Shown: piece by piece, positions 19,700 to 20,605 of the stretch
Layout: each line of letters starts with the position of its first letter
Numbering within the stretch: the stretch's first letter is position 1
NCBI GenBank assembly: GCA_046546375.1
Contig: JBKGXV010000062.1
Span: forward strand, 1-20,605
From: JAEZKC01 sp046546375
GTDB lineage: Bacteria; Fibrobacterota; Chitinivibrionia; Chitinivibrionales; Chitinispirillaceae
Direction: 5' to 3'
Length of the DNA stretch: 20,605 nucleotides
Position numbers and translations under genes: made by a program
Notes under the pieces: model-generated
Database searches by the model: none
Seen by the model: only the letters and a program-made list of their open reading frames with translations
What the model was told of the DNA's origin: nothing

Positions 19700-20605
19700 C
19701 TATCTGGAACGCCTCTTGGGCTTTTTCTTAATTCGCACTCCCGCCAGTGGTCTGTTGTCTTTTTCACTCCTCTTTTTTTTCCTTGTTGCAGAGGTGGAAC
19801 CGCTTTGGGTTCTGCTGGACTTTTTGACCGTTTTCTTGCTTGGCTTTTTTTCTGGAACACTCTGGGGTAATTCATTTTCCTCGGAGTGTTCGATGTGATC
19901 TCGGATTTCCTTTGTTTTCTGGCTGATGCTGCCGTCATCGGGATCTTTTTGCGCTAGCCGCTCGTAAATCTGAAGAGCAAGCCTAGGCTGTCCCTGCTGG
20001 AAATAGATATCGGCAAGAGTAGGGGTAAGCACATGGTCCGGAAGAGAAAACGGCTCGTCTCTGTCATCAATTTCCTCTTCGGAGTAACTACTTTCCTCGT
20101 ATTTCTGCTTGCCGGCAACTCTCTTGTTTTCCGAAGCTTCTTCAGAGGTGAAAAGTTCGCGTATCCGCTCCTGTACATCATCTCCGGACACACTCTCGTT
20201 TTCCGAGGACGATCCCTCTGGCGTCTTCTTTTTAAGATTGCCCGCGTTCTTTTCTGGAAAAAGCTGATCCAGTTTTCTCTCGACATCTTGCCCGGTTACA
20301 TTCTCATCCGTATCGGTCTGCTCTTTCTCGGGTACAGCTTTCTGATTCTCTGTGTCAGATTCATGAGATGATGATTTTTCAACCGAAGTTTCCTTGGGGA
20401 AAATCTGGTCGAGTTTTTCCTCTATATCGGCCCCGCTGACACTTTCGTCACTCTCGTCGGTTTGTTCCTTGGGACTTTCGTCCTTCAGTTCAATAGTTTC
20501 AAAGACATCGTTTTCTTCAACTTGAGAGGAGCTTTCAGCTTTATCGGCATTTTCCTTGGGGAAAATCTGGTCGAGTTTTTCCTCTATATCGGCCCCGCTG
20601 ACACT
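19700..20605 (-). CDS. Partial CDS: acidic repeat protein with one TPR-like unit and a basic tail
   Basis: The frame is open from the right edge (no stop, no start in frame) to the stop at 19700, giving 301 visible residues. Residues 1-155 are acidic, Ser/Glu-rich and hold four copies of an 18-residue motif, SVSGADIEEKLDQIFPKE or variants, at residues 1, 55, 102 and 138. About residues 183-225 contain a TPR-like helix pair, TLADIYFQQGQPRLALQIYE followed by RLAQKDPDD. The last 60 residues are strongly basic (KKPSKKTVKKSS … KKKPKRRSR). There is no membrane segment in view. The charge split (acidic front, basic tail) is striking. It heads a coupled unit with the M24 peptidase and pilT. I do not recognise the family; a scaffold or adaptor role is a guess. 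A GTG at 20191 is an unlikely internal start. Confidence 0.8.
   Translation of the reverse strand, partial: SVSGADIEEKLDQIFPKENADKAESSSQVEENDVFETIELKDESPKEQTDESDESVSGADIEEKLDQIFPKETSVEKSSSHESDTENQKAVPEKEQTDTDENVTGQDVERKLDQLFPEKNAGNLKKKTPEGSSSENESVSGDDVQERIRELFTSEEASENKRVAGKQKYEESSYSEEEIDDRDEPFSLPDHVLTPTLADIYFQQGQPRLALQIYERLAQKDPDDGSISQKTKEIRDHIEHSEENELPQSVPEKKPSKKTVKKSSRTQSGSTSATRKKKRSEKDNRPLAGVRIKKKPKRRSR
20141..20605 (-). repeat. Four copies of an 18-residue motif, two identical at the DNA level
   Basis: Copies: 20552-20605 (SVSGADIEEKLDQIFPKE), 20390-20443 (same protein sequence), 20249-20302 (NVTGQDVERKLDQLFPEK) and 20141-20194 (SVSGDDVQERIRELFTSE). The first two are part of a perfect 55-bp direct repeat, 20551-20605 with 20389-20443, spaced 162 bp (54 codons) apart. 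The repeat reaches the window edge, so more copies may follow. Confidence 0.88.

Noticed and set aside
18598..19938. 446-residue version of the M24 peptidase with a basic N-terminal extension
   Set aside because: The extra 87 residues come from an alternative frame of the upstream repeat protein gene; the catalytic family starts at 19677, which has its own ribosome site.

Overview
This window looks like chromosomal DNA of a Gram-negative, diderm bacterium of roughly balanced GC (not computed). The evidence is two secreted beta-barrel-like proteins that end in phenylalanine, an MsbA-type lipid exporter, a type IV pilus retraction ATPase and a SanA/ElyC-like envelope protein. A phenylacetate-CoA ligase paired with an ACT protein, a typical anaerobe pair, suggests an anaerobic or fermentative lifestyle. 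I lean weakly towards the Fibrobacterota/Chitinivibrionia or a neighbouring phylum; no marker here settles this.

Layout. 1-98: 3' end of a probable pyrD. 109-2141 (minus): two tandem Rpn-family PD-(D/E)XK nuclease genes. 2294-3460 (plus): an outer-membrane protein. 3533-5279 (minus): ACT protein and paaK in one operon behind a strong shared terminator. 5487-7822 (minus): lactate permease coupled by an ATGA overlap to a DUF218 membrane protein, possibly driven by a sigma-54-like promoter. 7962-8654 (plus): a second secreted barrel-like protein. 8661-11281 (minus): MsbA-like ABC exporter behind a coiled-coil/zinc-ribbon protein. 11436-11509 (minus): a CAT-anticodon tRNA with its own promoter and terminator. 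11511-12103: a non-coding stretch with a frameshifted two-helix membrane ORF, then the tiny ribosomal protein gene bTHX (plus). 12139-14923 (minus): OsmC, Yip1, PLDc_N and nicotinate phosphoribosyltransferase genes in one tight operon. 15179-16168 (minus): a DUF4380 sugar-mutarotase-like protein. 16468-16653 (plus): an unknown 61-residue protein behind a -24/-12 type promoter. 16709-20605 (minus): a repeat/TPR protein (open at the window edge), an M24 aminopeptidase, pilT and a FecR-domain protein.

The most interesting part is the tandem Rpn locus. Each gene carries a good internal Shine-Dalgarno and in-frame ATG that would make the C-terminal 82 or 93 residues as a separate protein, the arrangement reported for E. 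coli RpnL toxin/RpnS antitoxin. The nuclease bodies share 577 identical bases, and this identity stops one base before the internal ATG. Beyond it the small-protein regions differ in sequence and in the number of four-residue KGEA-type repeats (3 against 8). This suggests two homogenised toxin bodies with two diverging antitoxin tails. Second in interest are a four-copy 18-residue motif, with a perfect 55-bp DNA repeat, in the protein at the right edge, and the sigma-54-like promoter upstream of the unknown small gene.
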